From contig CAVRXH010000006.1 in NCBI GenBank assembly GCA_963725175.1, positions 558,001-622,000 on the forward strand: a stretch of DNA of 64,000 bases, written 5' to 3'. Positions within the stretch are counted from its first letter, which is position 1; each line of letters opens with the position of its first letter. Source of the stretch: DASUBV01 sp963725175. Its GTDB lineage: Bacteria > Actinomycetota > Actinomycetes > Streptosporangiales > Streptosporangiaceae. The notes under the pieces were generated by a model. The model saw nothing but the letters and a program-made list of their open reading frames with translations. It made no database searches and was not told the origin of the DNA. Of the stretch, positions 16,208 to 24,693 are shown piece by piece. A program made the translations under genes and the position numbers.

Positions 16208-17938
16208 ATGACGATCACGGGCCATGACCAGCCAGCATCAGGCCAGCCAGCATCGGAACCGGTCTCGTTCGCGACCGAGCCGGCCAGGTACCGGCACTGG
16301 CGGCTGTCGGTCGATGGCAGCATCGCGACGCTGACCTTGGATATCGCCGAGGACGGCGGCATCACGGGCGGCTACGAGCTGAAGATGAACAGCTACGACC
16401 TGGGCGTCGACATCGAGCTGCACGACGCGGTACAGCGACTGAGGTTCGAGTACCCGCAGGTCAAGGCGGTGGTCGTGACCAGCGGGCGGGACAGGATGTT
16501 CTGCTCGGGAGCCAACATCAGGATGCTCGGCCAGGCCAGCCACGCCTGGAAGGTCAACTTCTGCAAGTTCACCAACGAGACTCGCTCGGCGATCGAGGAC
16601 GCGACGGCGTGCTCGGGCCAGGTCTACATCGCGGCGCTGAACGGGACGGCGGCGGGCGGCGGCTACGAGCTGGCGCTGGCCTGCGAGGAGATCGTCCTGG
16701 TAGATGACGGTTCGTCGGCGGTGGCGCTGCCGGAGGTGCCGATGCTCGGGGTGCTGCCGGGCACGGGCGGGCTGACCCGGCTGGTGGACAAGCGCGGGGT
16801 CCGGCGGGACCGGGCGGACGTGTTCGCCACCACGGCGGAGGGCATCAGGGGCGAGCGGGCGGTGGCCTGGCGGCTGGCCGACGAGGCGGTGAAGGCGAGC
16901 GAGTTCGGCGCGGCGGTGCGCCGCCGGGCGGAGCGGGCAGCCGCGCGTTCCGCGCGTCCGGCGGCTGACACGGCGAGCGGCGCCGGGGACGCCGGCGTGG
17001 CGCTGGTCCCGCTATCGAGGACGACGGCCGGCGGGGTCACTAGTTACGACTATGTGCGCGTCGAGCGGGACGAGGACGCGGGCACGGCGACGATCGTGAT
17101 CACCGGGCCGGACGCGGGCGCGGTCCCTGCGGGCCTCGCGGAACTGCACGCCGCCGGGGCGGCCGCGTGGCCGCTGGCGGCGGCCAGGGAGCTGGACGAC
17201 GCGATCCTGACACTGCGCACCAACGAGCCGGGCCTGGGCACCTGGCTGCTGAAGACGGAGGGTGACCCGGCGGCGGTGGCGGCGGTCTCCAGCCTGCTGC
17301 TCGCGCACCGCGGCGACTGGCTGGCCGCCGAGATCATCGGGCTGTGGAAGCGCACGCTGTGGCGGCTGGAGGCGACCTCGCGCAGCCTGTTCGCGCTGAT
17401 CGAGCCGGGGAGCTGCTTCACCGGGCCGCTGCTGGAGGTGGCGCTGGCGGCCGACCGGCAGTACATGCTGGACGGGGTCTTCGAGGACGCCCGGGAGCGG
17501 GGCGGGCCGGCGGTGATCCGGCTGGACGAGTTCAGCCTGGGGGTGCTGCCGGCGGCGAGCGGGCGGTCCCGGCTTGAGGTCCGGTTCTGCGGCAGCGACG
17601 CGGAGCTGGCGGCGGCCACGGACGCGGCCGGGCGCGACCTGGACGCGGCGGACGCGGTCGCGGTCGGCCTGGTCACGCAGGCCCCGGACGACCTGGACTG
17701 GGCCGACGAGCTGCGGCTGGTCATCGAGGAGCGGGCCAGCTTCTCCCCCGACGCGCTGACCGGCATGGAGGCCAACCTGCGGTTCGCCGGGCCGGAGAGC
17801 GTGCAGACCAAGGTGTTCGGCCGGCTGGCGGCCTGGCAGAACTGGATCTTCCAGCGGCCGAACGCGGCGGGGCCGAACGGCGCGCTGCGCCGGTACGGCA
17901 CGGGCCAGCGGGCGGACTACGACAGGAGGCGAGTCTGA
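16208..17938 (+). CDS. boxC: 2,3-epoxybenzoyl-CoA dihydrolase (benzoyl-CoA-dihydrodiol lyase) BoxC
   Basis: This 576-residue member of the crotonase superfamily cleaves the ring of 2,3-epoxybenzoyl-CoA in the aerobic benzoyl-CoA (box) pathway, giving 3,4-dehydroadipyl-CoA semialdehyde and formate. The N-terminal crotonase domain shows MFCSGANIRMLG (oxyanion-hole type) and ALNGTAAGGGYELALACEE. The C-terminal half (SLFALIEPGSCFTGPLLEVA) is the second crotonase-like domain typical of BoxC, and the length matches the family. ATG 16208 is preceded by GAGGAG; an in-frame ATG 33 bp upstream has a poorer context. The stop and the boxB start overlap as TGATG, so the two are translationally coupled. 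Confidence 0.93.
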   Translation: MTITGHDQPASGQPASEPVSFATEPARYRHWRLSVDGSIATLTLDIAEDGGITGGYELKMNSYDLGVDIELHDAVQRLRFEYPQVKAVVVTSGRDRMFCSGANIRMLGQASHAWKVNFCKFTNETRSAIEDATACSGQVYIAALNGTAAGGGYELALACEEIVLVDDGSSAVALPEVPMLGVLPGTGGLTRLVDKRGVRRDRADVFATTAEGIRGERAVAWRLADEAVKASEFGAAVRRRAERAAARSARPAADTASGAGDAGVALVPLSRTTAGGVTSYDYVRVERDEDAGTATIVITGPDAGAVPAGLAELHAAGAAAWPLAAARELDDAILTLRTNEPGLGTWLLKTEGDPAAVAAVSSLLLAHRGDWLAAEIIGLWKRTLWRLEATSRSLFALIEPGSCFTGPLLEVALAADRQYMLDGVFEDARERGGPAVIRLDEFSLGVLPAASGRSRLEVRFCGSDAELAAATDAAGRDLDAADAVAVGLVTQAPDDLDWADELRLVIEERASFSPDALTGMEANLRFAGPESVQTKVFGRLAAWQNWIFQRPNAAGPNGALRRYGTGQRADYDRRRV

Positions 17939-19512
17939 TGAGCGGCGACAAGCTGACGGGCGCTGGCGCTGGACTGACTGGCGCTGGACTGACTGGCGCT
18001 GGACTGACTGGCGCTGGGCTGACTGGCGCTGGGCTGAGTCACGAGGAGCTGGCCGGCGACGAGCTGACGGGGGCCGCCCCGGCGCCGCGGGGGCCGGTGA
18101 GCGTCATCGACTACACCGAGCGCATCCCGAACAACGTCGGCCTGGCCACCGACCGCCGCCTCCAGCGGGCCCTGGAGTCCTGGCAGCCCCGGTTCCTTGA
18201 CTGGTGGTCGGCGCTGGGCCCGGCCCTGCCGACCCGCGACGTCTACCTGCGCACCGCGACGGCGATCGGCAGGGACGGCTGGGCGAACTGGGCGCGGGTG
18301 CCGATGGAGCGCTACCGCTGGGGCATCTTCCTGTCGGAGCGGGACCCGGACCGGGTCATCGGGTTCGGCCGGCACTCCGGCGAGCCGGCCTGGCAGGAGG
18401 TGCCCGGCGAGTACCGGGCCGACCTGCGGCGGCTGCTGGTGATCCAGGGCGACACCGAGCCGGCCTCGGTAGAACAGCAGCGGCACCTGGGCGCCACCGC
18501 GCCGAGCCTGTACGACCTGCGCAACCTGTTCCAGGTGAACGTGGAGGAAGGCCGCCACCTGTGGGCGATGGTCTACCTGCTGCACGCCTACTTCGGCCGG
18601 GACGGCCGCGAGGAGGCCGAGCAGCTCCTGGCCAGGCACTCCGGCGACGCGGACAGCCCGCGGATACTCGGCGCGTTCAACGAGGAGACGACGGACTGGC
18701 TGTCGTTCTTCATGTTCACCTACTTCACCGACAGGGACGGCAAGTACCAGCTCGGCACGCTGAAGGAGAGCGGCTTCGACCCGCTGGCCCGGACCTGCGA
18801 GTTCATGTTGCGTGAGGAAGCGCACCATATGTTCGTCGGAACGACTGGCGTGCAGCGGGTCGTGCGGCGGACCGCGCGGCTGCTCGCGGAGCACGGCACA
18901 GACGAGGAGCTGTGGCGGCACGGCGGCATCCCGCTGGCGGTGCTCCAGAAGTACCTGAACTTCCAGTTCGCGGTCTCGCTCGACCTGTTCGGCTCGGAGA
19001 CCTCCACGAACGTGGCGGGGTACTTCACCGCCGGGCTCAAGGGCCGGTGGATGGAGACCCGCCGCGACGACGATCACCTGCTGGCGGCCGGGACCATGGA
19101 GGTGCCGGTGATCGAGTCGGGCGCTATCACCACCAGGACGGTGCCGGTGCTGACCGCGCTCAACCTGGACCTGCGCAACGAGTACGTGCTGGACTGCGCC
19201 CGCGGCCTGCGCAAGTGGAACTCCGAGCTGGCGGCGGCCGGCCTGGAGCAGCGGCTGACGCTGCCGCACGAGGGGTTCGCCAGGAAGGTCGGCGCGTTCG
19301 CCGGGCACCGGATCAGCCCGGACGGCCAGCTGCTTGACGAGGAGACCTGGGCGGCCCGCGAGGGCGACTGGCTGCCGGCCGACGATGACCGGGCGGCGGT
19401 CGCGGAGCTGATGACGGCGCACTACGAGCCCGGCGAATTCGCGGGCTGGATCGCGCCGCCTGGCACCGGGATCAACGACCTCCCCGTGGAGTACGACTAC
19501 GTGCGATTCTGA
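17938..19512 (+). CDS. boxB: Benzoyl-CoA 2,3-epoxidase, diiron subunit BoxB
   Basis: The 524-residue diiron oxygenase adds one oxygen atom to benzoyl-CoA, using electrons from the reductase BoxA. Iron ligands are visible in the ferritin-like fold: EEGRH at residues 203-207 and EEAHH at 293-297. The family opening VIDYTERIPNNVGLATDRRL appears only after a 52-residue extension containing LTGAG five-residue repeats, which is unusual. A GTG at 18097 would give the canonical N-terminus, but the TGATG overlap with boxC supports the start at 17938. No boxA or boxD is encoded in this window. An amidohydrolase gene follows 54 bp downstream. Confidence 0.93.
   Translation: MSGDKLTGAGAGLTGAGLTGAGLTGAGLTGAGLSHEELAGDELTGAAPAPRGPVSVIDYTERIPNNVGLATDRRLQRALESWQPRFLDWWSALGPALPTRDVYLRTATAIGRDGWANWARVPMERYRWGIFLSERDPDRVIGFGRHSGEPAWQEVPGEYRADLRRLLVIQGDTEPASVEQQRHLGATAPSLYDLRNLFQVNVEEGRHLWAMVYLLHAYFGRDGREEAEQLLARHSGDADSPRILGAFNEETTDWLSFFMFTYFTDRDGKYQLGTLKESGFDPLARTCEFMLREEAHHMFVGTTGVQRVVRRTARLLAEHGTDEELWRHGGIPLAVLQKYLNFQFAVSLDLFGSETSTNVAGYFTAGLKGRWMETRRDDDHLLAAGTMEVPVIESGAITTRTVPVLTALNLDLRNEYVLDCARGLRKWNSELAAAGLEQRLTLPHEGFARKVGAFAGHRISPDGQLLDEETWAAREGDWLPADDDRAAVAELMTAHYEPGEFAGWIAPPGTGINDLPVEYDYVRF
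17971..18030. repeat. 15-bp tandem repeat, four copies, in the boxB 5' end
   Basis: GG(A/G)CTGACTGGCGCT occurs four times head to tail (17971, 17986, 18001, 18016), with partial units on both sides. It encodes LTGAG repeats in frame. Confidence 0.9.
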
Positions 19513-19566
19513 GCAGCGGCCGGGATGCGGAGCCCGGCGCGGGAGCGGGCGTAAGGAGAGCGCGCA

Positions 19567-20484
19567 GTGCTGGACGGACGACTGCTGGTGGACGCCCACG
19601 TGCACGTGGCCAGGCTGACCTCGGTCTCGGCGGACTGGCGGGCCTGGGTGGCCAGGTACGGCGGCGAGATCGGCGAGCTGTACGACGGGGACGGCGTGCC
19701 GCGCCCGGCGGCGATCGACGAGCACTTCGCCCGGCAGGGCGTGGACCACGTGCTGCTGTTCTCTGAGTACAGCCCCAAGGCGACCGGCATCCAGCCGGCG
19801 GAGGACCTGCTGCCGGTGATCGCCGCCAGCCCCGGCCGGTTCCGGCTGGTGGCCAACCTCAACCCGCACCTGCACTACCCGGTCGCGGCCGAACTGGCCC
19901 GCCAGGTGGGCCTGGGCGCGGTGGCCCTCAAGATCCACCCGGTGCACGGCGGGTTCGAGGCCAGCGACCGGATGCTCTACCCGGCCTACGCCTGGGCCGA
20001 GGGGCACGGCCTGCCGGTCATCGTGCACTGCGGCACCTCGACGTTCGCCGGCTCGGTGAACGCCTACGCCGACCCGGCCCTGCTTGACCCGGTGTTCCGT
20101 GACTTCCCCGGCCTCACGGTGGTGCTGGCGCACGGCGGGCGGGGCTGGTGGTATCAGCAGGCGGCGTTCCTGGCGCTGATGCGGCCCGGCACCTGGCTGG
20201 AGATCTCGGGGCTGTCGCCGCAGCGGCTGCCGGATTATTACGGCCCCTCCTTGCGGCGGCTGGCCGGCAAGATGATCTTCGGGACGGACTGGCCGGGGGT
20301 GCCGGGGGTGGACCGCAACGCGCGTTCGGTGCGGAAGGTCCTGCTCGCGGCGGGCTGCGGCGAGGACGAGGTGGCCGGGGTGCTGGGCGGGAACGCGGCC
20401 CGGGTGTTCGGCCTGGGCACCGGGACCAGGCTGGAAGGGGCGCCGGGGGCGGAGAGGGCCGAGGGGGCGGCGGGGGCACGTTGA
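19567..20484 (+). CDS. Amidohydrolase (Amidohydro_2 / TIM-barrel metal-dependent hydrolase)
   Basis: The 305-residue protein has the metal ligands of the amidohydrolase superfamily: HVH at residues 11-13, KIHPVH, the barrel histidine in VIVHCGTS, VLAHGG and the catalytic aspartate in FGTDWPG. Members hydrolyse C-N or C-C bonds or decarboxylate aromatic acids. Its position directly behind boxCB suggests a role in processing an aromatic acid or a ring-cleavage product, but the substrate is not readable. GTG 19567 is chosen because TAAGGAG precedes it. The last 20 residues are an Ala/Gly/Glu tail. Confidence 0.85.
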   Translation: MLDGRLLVDAHVHVARLTSVSADWRAWVARYGGEIGELYDGDGVPRPAAIDEHFARQGVDHVLLFSEYSPKATGIQPAEDLLPVIAASPGRFRLVANLNPHLHYPVAAELARQVGLGAVALKIHPVHGGFEASDRMLYPAYAWAEGHGLPVIVHCGTSTFAGSVNAYADPALLDPVFRDFPGLTVVLAHGGRGWWYQQAAFLALMRPGTWLEISGLSPQRLPDYYGPSLRRLAGKMIFGTDWPGVPGVDRNARSVRKVLLAAGCGEDEVAGVLGGNAARVFGLGTGTRLEGAPGAERAEGAAGAR

Positions 20485-20551
20485 CCCGGCGCGGTGCGGC
20501 GGCTTACGTTTCCGGTAGCTGACCAGCCAGGACCCGACCTCAGGGAGAGCC

Positions 20552-21775
20552 GTGCCGCACGCCGAGCCCGCTACGCCCGCCGCCGTGCCAGAGACCGAGT
20601 TCGATGTCGCCGCCGTCCGCGCCCGGTACACCGCGCTGAGCGGCGACTTCATCTTCCTGGACGCGCCCGGCGGCACCCAGGTGCCGGACGAGGTCGGCGA
20701 GGCAGTGGTGACCGCCTACCGCACGGCCAGCGGGAACATCGGGCTGCCCTACCCCTCCAGCCGCGCGATCGGCGAGATCGTGGCGCGGGCCAGGGATGCC
20801 TCGGCGCGCTTCCTTGGCTGCTCCGCCGAGGAGGTCATCTTCGGCGGGAGCATGACGGCGCTGAACTTCACGCTCACCCGCACCCTCGGCCGGACGCTGA
20901 CGGCCGGCGACGAGATCCTGGTGACCCGGCTTGACCACGACGCCAACGTCGCGCCCTGGCTGGAGCTGGCCCGCGACCGCGACCTGGTGGTCAAGCTGGT
21001 CGACGTCACCGCCGACAGCGCGCTGGACACCGACGACCTGCGGGCCAAGCTCGGGCCGCGGACGAAGGTGGTGGCGTTCGCCTGGGCCTCCAACGCGCTC
21101 GGCACCATCGCGGACGCCCGCGCGGTCTGCGACCTGGCGCACGAGGCGGGCGCGCTGGCCTGGGTGGACGCCGTGCAGTACGCGCCGCACGAGCCGGTGG
21201 ACGTGCGGGCGATCGGCGCGGACATCCTGCTCTGCTCGCCGTACAAGTTCTTCGGCCCGCACGTGGGCCTGGGATACGGCCGCCGGGAGCTGCTGGAGTC
21301 CTGGCGGCCGTACAAGGTCAGGCCGTCCGGCCTCGATCCGGTCGGGCACCGGTTCGAGGCCGGCGCGCTGCCCTACGAGCTGCTCGCCGGGCTGTCCGCC
21401 ACGTTCGGCTACCTGGACAGCCTGGGCGGCATCGCGGGCACGGTGGCCTGGGAGCGGCGGCTAGGCGAGCGGCTGCTGGCCGGGCTGCCGCCGGGCGCGC
21501 GGCTGCACGGGCTGCCAGGCCTGGACGGCCGGGTGCCGACGTTCCTGGTCAGCTTCCCCGGCTTCAGCCAGGAACGGCTCTGCGAGCAGCTCGGCGAGCG
21601 CGGCATCGGCATCTGGCACGGCGACAACTACTACTCGGTCGGCCTGCACGAGAGGCTGGCCTGGGGCGAGGCGCTGCGGATCGGCGTGGCGCACTACAAC
21701 ACCCCCGCTGAAATCGACAGGTGCTGTGAGGTTCTGGCGGACTTGACGTCCGCCAGAACCTCACAGCGTGCCTAA
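20552..21775 (+). CDS. Cysteine desulfurase-like class V aminotransferase-fold protein
   Basis: The 407-residue PLP-fold type I protein resembles the 'cysteine desulfurase-like' family. It shows APGGTQVP, IGLPYPSSRA, a predicted PLP lysine K232 in CSPYKFFGPHVG, and RIGVAHYNTPAEID near the end. The loop that bears the active-site cysteine in SufS reads GIGIWHGDNYYSVG here and has no cysteine, so true desulfurase activity is doubtful and another beta- or gamma-lyase or transaminase reaction is more likely. GTG 20552 has GGGAGAG upstream. It may belong to the box operon, 67 bp after the amidohydrolase. Its last codons form one arm of a terminator hairpin. Confidence 0.85.
   Translation: MPHAEPATPAAVPETEFDVAAVRARYTALSGDFIFLDAPGGTQVPDEVGEAVVTAYRTASGNIGLPYPSSRAIGEIVARARDASARFLGCSAEEVIFGGSMTALNFTLTRTLGRTLTAGDEILVTRLDHDANVAPWLELARDRDLVVKLVDVTADSALDTDDLRAKLGPRTKVVAFAWASNALGTIADARAVCDLAHEAGALAWVDAVQYAPHEPVDVRAIGADILLCSPYKFFGPHVGLGYGRRELLESWRPYKVRPSGLDPVGHRFEAGALPYELLAGLSATFGYLDSLGGIAGTVAWERRLGERLLAGLPPGARLHGLPGLDGRVPTFLVSFPGFSQERLCEQLGERGIGIWHGDNYYSVGLHERLAWGEALRIGVAHYNTPAEIDRCCEVLADLTSARTSQRA
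21724..21766. terminator. 19-bp perfect hairpin overlapping the 3' end of the coding sequence
   Basis: A 19-bp stem (left arm 21724-21742 containing GTGAGGTTCTGGCGGAC, right arm 21748-21766) with loop TTGAC lies inside the last 17 codons of the cysteine-desulfurase-like gene. A degenerate second copy (TCTGGCGGAC-CTGAC-GTCCGCTAGA) follows at 21791-21815, just before the stop of the convergent GH9 gene. Together they can terminate both strands. Confidence 0.75.
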
Positions 21776-21817
21776 TTAAGACCGCGAGATTCTGGCGGAC
21801 CTGACGTCCGCTAGAGC

Positions 21818-23848
21818 TTAGCGGCGGCCGCTCGCCGCGAACGCGAAGGCCAGCAGGGAGTCGGCGGTGTAGTCGTCGGCGGGCTCGACCGACGGCCAGC
21901 TCACCACGTTGTCCTCATAGGCCGCGGCCTTGGAGTTGAACGGCGCGAAGTGGCCGGCGCCGCACGCCCGCATGCCGGAGACGGTGCCCAGCCCCTGGAA
22001 GTTGTCCGGGCTGCTCGGCCCGTCGGTGGTGGCGCCGAGCTGGAGGTCGCCCTTGCCGGTCAGCGACCCGGCCAGGTTCGCGATCTCGCTCTGCGTGCAG
22101 TGCGGGAAGGTGTCCCCGGCACCGACCACGAACGAGCTGCCCCACGCGTTGCCGCCGAGCGCGAAGTTGAGCTGCTGCTGGGCGAACGCCTGATAGCGGC
22201 CTGAGCCGCCGTACCGCTGGAACAGCGCGTTCGTGATGAACAGGCCGAAGGCGTGCGGGGCCGCGTCGGACGGGCCGAGGTCGGTACCCAGCTCGAACGG
22301 GTCGCCCTTGGCCCAGGCCTCGCCGGTACGCAGCTGCGCGGCGAGGTCGGCGACGAGCCTGCGCGGCGCGACGACGGGCCGGGCGTGTGCCTGCCGCATG
22401 GCCTGGAGCAGCTCGCCCTCGGCGACGGCCCCGGTGTTGTACAGGTTCTGCGTGTCCCCGCCGGCCGGGTGGCCGAGCGCGAGGTAGGCCCGCGCCCAGC
22501 GCGCCGCGGTCGCCAGGTCGGCGGTCACGGTGCCGCGGGACGCGCGCAGCGCCTCGTCGGCCAGCGCGATCTCGGCGGCGCCCCAGAGCATGTCGCTCTT
22601 CCACTCGCTGCCGGGGTAGTAATCGTGCGGGTAGGTGGTGAGCAGGCTGCCGACGTCGCTGGTCCTGGCCATCGCGTACACGCCGCGGGCGAGCGAGAGC
22701 AGGTGCGCGGCGCGGCCGCGCTGGCCGGCGGCGGCCGCCTGCTGGGCGCCGAGCGCGAAGTCGGCGGCGAACCGGCCGGCGAAGTCCGGGTCGATCTTCT
22801 TGCCCGGCGCCGCCGCCTCGAACACCGGGCGGTACTTCACGTAGCGCGCCGTCGGGCCCGGGCTGCCGCCCTTGCTGACGTTCATCCGGTCCTCGGCCTG
22901 CGGCAGGAACCAGAAGTTGTAGTCGCCCTGGATGGTGTTGCTGGCGTTGCCGTTGCCGATGCCCACCTGGATGTAGAGCACCTTGCGCTTGGGGTTCCAC
23001 AGCCGCTTCAGCCAGGTCAGCCCGAAGTCGGCCTCGGGCGCCAGCGTGCGGTAGCCGCTGCCGCGGAAGTCCCTGGCCGCGACCAGCATCAGCCCGTCGG
23101 CGTAGCTCGCGGTGTAGGCGAACTTCTCGTAGCCGCCGCCGGCGTCGAACCAGCCGCCCGCGACGTCGACCGGCCCGGCGATCTTGCGGAAGGTGCCCAG
23201 CAGGTTGTCGTCGCTGTCGAAGCGCGGCGACTTGTAGACCGTGGCGTGCCGGTCGGTCAGGTTCGCAGGTCTGCGGTCCAGCACCGCGTGCACCACGTCG
23301 GCGCCGTCCCGCTCAGAGGTGAAGTAGCGCACCGAGTTCAGCACGAGCTGGTGGTAGAGCACGGCGGACGGGGCGATGCGGAACACCGGCGAGACGGCGG
23401 TGGCGCCGCCGGCGCTGATCGCCACGCGGTACCGGCCAGGCCGGTGCAGCCGGGAGAAGCTGAGCTGGTAGACGGCCTGGTAGCCGGAGTTCCACGAGCC
23501 GGCGTCGGCGGTCGAGGTGCCGCGCAGGACGACGCCGTGGCTGCCGGTGACGGTGAAGCGGACCGAGGCGACCGGGGCGGGGAGCATGGCCAGGGCGAGC
23601 TTGGGGGCGCCGGGCGCGTAGCCGACCTGGTTGACCCGTACCTGCGGCTTGGGGGTGCTGGCCGCGCTAGCCGTCGGGCGAGCGCTGGCCGGGCTGCCGC
23701 CGGCGAGCGCGAGGGCGAGAGCCGCCGCGGTGGCCGTCCCGGCGGCGGCCAGGCTCCGCGCCCGCCGCCTGATCTTGCTGCTCCGCTGCGTGCCGGCCCG
23801 CCGCGCGCTGGCGCCCGCGCCGGCCCTGTCGCTGAACTTCGCCATCAT
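21818..23848 (-). CDS. Secreted glycoside hydrolase family 9-like protein
   Basis: The 676-residue protein has a long twin-arginine-like, Ala-rich signal region (residues 1-57). An immunoglobulin-like cellulase N-terminal domain follows (VRVNQVGYAPGAPKLA), then an (alpha/alpha)6 catalytic domain. The canonical GH9 segment GGW-DAGD appears as GGWFDAGGGYEKF, so the aspartate that acts as catalytic base in classical GH9 enzymes is glycine here. The C-terminal acid segment (VEPADDYTADSLLAF) keeps a glutamate. It should act on a beta-glucan or related polymer outside the cell, but activity may differ from cellulases. ATG 23848 has GGAGG six bases upstream. The gene converges on the cysteine-desulfurase-like gene. 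Confidence 0.85.
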   Translation of the reverse strand: MMAKFSDRAGAGASARRAGTQRSSKIRRRARSLAAAGTATAAALALALAGGSPASARPTASAASTPKPQVRVNQVGYAPGAPKLALAMLPAPVASVRFTVTGSHGVVLRGTSTADAGSWNSGYQAVYQLSFSRLHRPGRYRVAISAGGATAVSPVFRIAPSAVLYHQLVLNSVRYFTSERDGADVVHAVLDRRPANLTDRHATVYKSPRFDSDDNLLGTFRKIAGPVDVAGGWFDAGGGYEKFAYTASYADGLMLVAARDFRGSGYRTLAPEADFGLTWLKRLWNPKRKVLYIQVGIGNGNASNTIQGDYNFWFLPQAEDRMNVSKGGSPGPTARYVKYRPVFEAAAPGKKIDPDFAGRFAADFALGAQQAAAAGQRGRAAHLLSLARGVYAMARTSDVGSLLTTYPHDYYPGSEWKSDMLWGAAEIALADEALRASRGTVTADLATAARWARAYLALGHPAGGDTQNLYNTGAVAEGELLQAMRQAHARPVVAPRRLVADLAAQLRTGEAWAKGDPFELGTDLGPSDAAPHAFGLFITNALFQRYGGSGRYQAFAQQQLNFALGGNAWGSSFVVGAGDTFPHCTQSEIANLAGSLTGKGDLQLGATTDGPSSPDNFQGLGTVSGMRACGAGHFAPFNSKAAAYEDNVVSWPSVEPADDYTADSLLAFAFAASGRR

Positions 23849-23892
23849 TGTCAGCCTCCGCTTTGGCGCTGGCCCGGCCCCTGGGATGTTTT

Positions 23893-23911
23893 GTTAGGAA
23901 ACGTACCGAAC
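23893..23911. promoter_or_regulatory. Imperfect palindrome upstream of the GH9-like gene
   Basis: GTTAGGAAACGTACCGAAC has outer arms GTTAGG and CCGAAC, a near-dyad of the form GTTxGG-N7-CCxAAC. It lies 45-63 bp upstream of the GH9 start in the only A/T-rich stretch nearby. Similar GTTAGGAAA half-sites are seen before secreted glycosidases of actinomycetes, so a sugar-responsive repressor site is plausible. Confidence 0.4.
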
Positions 23912-23930
23912 CAATTGGGGCTGCCACAAG

Positions 23931-23965
23931 GCTCACGGCCAGCGCTTCCGGCGCTGGCCGTGAGC
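23931..23965 (-). terminator. Hairpin downstream of the secreted protein gene at 23995
   Basis: A perfect 15-bp stem GCTCACGGCCAGCGC/GCGCTGGCCGTGAGC with loop TTCCG. It sits 30 bp after the stop of the leftward gene and upstream of the GH9 promoter. Confidence 0.7.
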
Positions 23966-23994
23966 TTGCTGGCCGTGAACCTTGCCAGGCGGGC

Positions 23995-24693
23995 CTAGTG
24001 CGCGGCGAACCAGCTCACCCAGATCGGGTGCCCCTTGCCCGGCGCGCGGCTCAGGTAGATCGTCGCCTTGCCCGTGGAGGCATGCGGCACGGCCGCGGTC
24101 ACGAAGATCCCGGCGTTGCTGGCCACGGTCGCGACGACGATGGTGTTGCCGGAGATGCCGCTGGTGACCTTCACGGACACGCTCTTGTTCGGCCAGGAGA
24201 CCTTGACCCGGCCGGCGCGGTCCTGCGGAGTGCAGTTGACGCTCAGGTGGAAAGGCTCATTCGTCGCGGTGCCCGCGGCGTTGAACGTCTCCACGAAGAC
24301 GCCGTCCACCGACGCCGCCAGCCCGACCACCGTGACGGTCCCGTCGCCCGCGGTCCCAAAGTCGGTGGGGAGGCCCACTGTCGCGATGTAGGCGCAGTTC
24401 CGCACGTTGCGCGGGAAGGTGACCTGGTACTGCCCTTCTGTCAAGTTAGAGGACGCCGTGCCGGGGCAGCCTGCCCTGGCGAGGCTGCCACCGATTTCCA
24501 CCACGGCCCACAGGGACTGGCAGAGCGACGCCGCGCTGACCGCGGGACGGGTAGCCGCGTGCCCGGCGGGCAGGGTGTTCGGGCCGCCGCTGGCGGCGGC
24601 GAGGGCGGTGCCGGTCAGGGTGAGGGCTGCGGCGGCGACCGCCGCGCCGGCGACCGGGAGGATCCGGTGCCATCGTGATGCTAGGAAGGACAA
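23995..24693 (-). CDS. Secreted protein of unknown function
   Basis: From the TTG start at 24693 the product has 232 residues: a short basic start (SFLASRWHR), a hydrophobic signal segment (ILPVAGAAVAAAALTLTGTA), and a mature part rich in Val/Thr/Ala with three cysteines (SLCQSL, RAGCPG, RNCAYI) and a fourth in SVNCTPQD, so two disulfides are possible. The C-terminus is ISGNTIVVATVASNAGIFVT followed by a basic tail, which suggests a beta-sandwich. An upstream GTG/ATG would give 282 residues, but it would place repeated Arg-rich sequence before the signal peptide; AGGAGCGGAG upstream of TTG 24693 supports the short form. I do not recognise the family. Confidence 0.65.
   Translation of the reverse strand: MSFLASRWHRILPVAGAAVAAAALTLTGTALAAASGGPNTLPAGHAATRPAVSAASLCQSLWAVVEIGGSLARAGCPGTASSNLTEGQYQVTFPRNVRNCAYIATVGLPTDFGTAGDGTVTVVGLAASVDGVFVETFNAAGTATNEPFHLSVNCTPQDRAGRVKVSWPNKSVSVKVTSGISGNTIVVATVASNAGIFVTAAVPHASTGKATIYLSRAPGKGHPIWVSWFAAH

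Noticed and set aside
17917..20676. 919-codon minus-strand frame opposite boxB and the amidohydrolase
   Set aside because: Arg/Pro/Val/His-rich without domains and antisense to two clearly recognised genes; a GC-frame artefact.
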